A DNA stretch of 64,000 bases. Origin: Closterium sp. NIES-65. Taxonomy: Eukaryota; Streptophyta; Zygnematophyceae; Desmidiales; Closteriaceae. The notes below the pieces were generated by a model. That model worked only from the letters and a program-made list of their open reading frames with translations, had not been told where the DNA came from and did no database searches. The position numbers and the translations under genes are program-made. The DNA lies in the NCBI GenBank assembly GCA_948144175.1, contig CANXME010001988.1, forward strand, positions 868,001 to 932,000. Reading direction: 5' to 3'. Shown piece by piece: positions 61,936 to 64,000 of the stretch; position 1 is the stretch's first letter; each line of letters opens with the position of its first letter.

Positions 61936-63983
61936 CTCGCCTTGAAGACAGTTGGAGAGCCCGGCGGCCGCTTCACCCTAAAGATCCACATGCCACTGAC
62001 GATGTTCGCCCCAGGAGGGGGAACCGCGTCAACGTAGGTGCCTGTGGACTTCCAGGAAGCCATCTCTGCATCCATAGCTGCCTGCCACTGAGAGGAGTAG
62101 GGACCCTCTACGGCCTCCGCGTAAGAGCGCGGAGTCGGGATGTCTAGTGCATCCGGGTCTCCCTCAGGGGTAAGCAGTACGGACGCGAGATGAGGTGAAG
62201 CAGCAGCCAGACACTGGAACTCCTCCTGCCTGTCCTCAAAGACGTCCGTGCCAAGAGCACACGCACCCCCGACGGACGGAGGACAGACAGACGCAAACTC
62301 AGCAATAAGACTAGCAGCGTAGTCTAGACGACAGCGAGCAGCAAAGTCGACGAGCTCAGCAACAAGAGCAGACGCAGCAGTGGACTCAAAGGAGGGGTCA
62401 GTGACGACAGTAGCAAGGAGACGCGTGATAGTAGGACTGGCAGCACGAAGAGAGTCCGACTCAGGGTCGGCAAGAGCAGGAAGAGAAGACTCAGGAGGAG
62501 AGGGCAAAGGGGCACGCAGAGGAGCAGTGGACGGACGCAGAGACATCCGGTGCGTGCCAGGGACAGGAGGAGGACGCTGACGCGAACTGAGACCACTAGT
62601 GCGAGCAGCACGAACAGGCGACGCAGGACGAGACGCAGGCTCACGACGCTCAGCAAGACCTCCAGTAGGACCAGTGTACGGAGAAGGAGTAGGCAGTGGG
62701 GAGGCCGACGGTAACTGTGACTGCGTTTGGACAGGCGGTGGACACTCTAAGGGAGGAGGAAGACCAAGAACCTGCTGAAGGAGCGGAACAAAGTACGGCC
62801 GAGGCCGCGCGGCGACTCCAGACACAGCAGGGACAGCACCAGCACCCCCAGCGGCAGCACCAGCGTCAACAGCACCTCCAGCTCCAGTACCTCCAGCAGC
62901 ACCAGCAGCACCCGCAGCAGGACCGCCGCCAGGACTGACAGCAGTAGCCTCAGCGCCAACACCCTCAGCAGCTCCGACTCTAGTAGCACTCGCAGGACTA
63001 GCACCTTTGAGACCGGCGGCACCAGCACCCTCAGCAGCCGAAGAAGCAGCAGCTCTAGTAGTACGCCTCCAGCGCCGGGCAAACCACTCGCGCAGCTCCT
63101 GTGGAGAGAGTGGCTCCCACCGAGACGAAGCACCCGGAGAACCAGCAGGCCCAGCACCGCCAGACGCCACACGAGAAGGTCCAACGGCCGCGGGCTCCGC
63201 ACCCCCAGGCTCAGTAGCTCCAGACTCAGCACCCCCAGGCTCAGCAGCTCCAGACGCAGCACCCCCAGGCAAAGGACCCCCAGGCTCAGCACCCCCAGTC
63301 GTAGCACCCCCAAGCTCAGCACCCCCAGTCGTAGCACCCCCAGGCTCAGCATCCCCAAGCTCAGCACCCCCAGTCGCAGCACCCCCAGACTCAGCACCCC
63401 CAGGCTCAGCACCCACGCGCGCAGCACCCCCAGAGTCAGCACCCCCAGGCTCAGCACCCGCAGCAGTACCAGAGTCACCGGCAACCTCGACCGGCTTGAC
63501 TGCATCTACCTGGGACACACCTGAAGGGGCAGGACCCTGAGGGGGGAGGGGGTCTACCGGGGGGGGACCTGGCACAAGGAAGTGCGGTGGCGGGGGGAGG
63601 GAAGGAGTGGGGTAGGGGAAGAGGCGGTAGTAGGGGACTGACTCGTCGAACGGGACGTCCTGGGAGGACAGAACACGACGAGAGGTGGGGTGGTAGAACT
63701 GCCACCCAGGGGCGTCAGGGCGGAAGCCAAGGAAGACACAGGGAGCAGCACGAGGGGACAGCTTGTCCGCAGACAAGTCGCAGACAAACGCCCGAGATCC
63801 CCAAACACGGAACGCAGATGCATCGCCGACCTTCCCCGTCCACAGCAAGGCTGGGGAGGTCTCCGGCCTGGAGACCCTGGGGTGAAGGTTGATCTGATGC
63901 GCCACGTACCGAACCGCAAACGGCCACAGAAAATGGGGGGCAGCCGCATGCATCATGGACGTACAAGCAACGTCCATGACCAT
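61936..63983 (-). pseudogene. Copia-I integrase end, Gly/Ala/Glu linker and RT start
   Basis: The frame enters in the integrase after the catalytic Glu (MVMDVACTSMMHAAAPHFLWPFAVRY), runs through PCVFLGF, the AEPGGAESGGA linker (63470-63170), the Pro/Ser-rich segment and the RT start (DAEMASWKSTGTYVDAV, SGMWIFRVK). It loses frame at 61935. It is the longest continuous Pol frame of the right end. Confidence 0.82.
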
Positions 63984-64000
63984 GCCAATGCGGCGCTCAG

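Larger units (their letters stand above)
60254..64000 (-). mobile_element. Copia-I, 3' part of a copia element running off the right edge
   Basis: The 3' LTR (60254-60378), polypurine-tract hairpin, 3' UTR, RNase H, reverse transcriptase, linker and integrase end are present on the minus strand, nearly identical in order and sequence to Copia-A Pol. CAACG (60249-60253) precedes the LTR and is the expected target duplication. The Gag end and 5' LTR lie beyond 64000. The insertion is in the Gag region of Copia-H. Confidence 0.88.

Overview
The window looks like nuclear DNA of a streptophyte-type green alga or an early plant lineage. It has spliceosomal introns (GT-AG), a four-helix membrane protein resembling the plant CASP/MARVEL type, Ty1/copia retrotransposons whose primer-binding sites resemble the plant initiator-tRNA(Met) site, and very GC-rich coding sequence. 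The style of the copia polyproteins (poly-Gly Gag, Ala-Glu-Pro-Gly linkers) reminds me of desmid-type charophytes such as Closterium, but that assignment is an impression, not proof. No bacterial features, CRISPR array, rRNA or tRNA gene was seen.

Only the first 4 kb holds ordinary cellular genes. They converge: a plus-strand LDL-receptor class A repeat protein with a long Gly/Ser/Lys tail (1-2014, 5' end outside the window), and a minus-strand four-exon, 270-residue tetraspan protein (3915-2454). A 360-bp element with 22-bp inverted repeats (4853-5212) follows.

The remaining 58 kb is a nest of retroelements. I use local names. LINE-A (about 5695-25597, +) is split by Copia-A (6241-14484, +, TSD CGCGG) in ORF1 and by Copia-B (18666-25452, +, TSD ACATC) at the end of ORF2; Copia-B itself holds a solo LTR (20514-20638, TSD CACCC). 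Copia-C (26305-40254, -, TSD ATTTG) contains a truncated LTR of an unknown family (LTR-X) and Copia-D (27021-33481, +), the youngest and best preserved element. A decayed copia fragment (40590-41166) is entered by the truncated Copia-E (-), which abuts the truncated Copia-F (+). Copia-G (45772-54005, -, TSD CTTTG) carries a 1,150-bp solo LTR-X (46994-48143, TSD GGTCT). Copia-H (about 54700-60253, -) is entered by Copia-I (60254 to beyond the right edge, -).

Copia-A, B, E, F, G and I form one family with LTRs of about 123-131 bp. Members whose parts are visible share a hairpin just after the primer-binding site, GC-rich tandem arrays in the leader, an unusual Cys/His box in Gag, and a polypurine tract inside a hairpin stem. 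Nearly all coding regions are broken by nonsense codons, frameshifts and deletions; the excess of CAG-to-TAG changes fits deamination of methylated cytosines. I found no new multi-gene cellular system. The more unusual signals are the reconstructable insertion history, the LTR-X family and the conserved leader structures.
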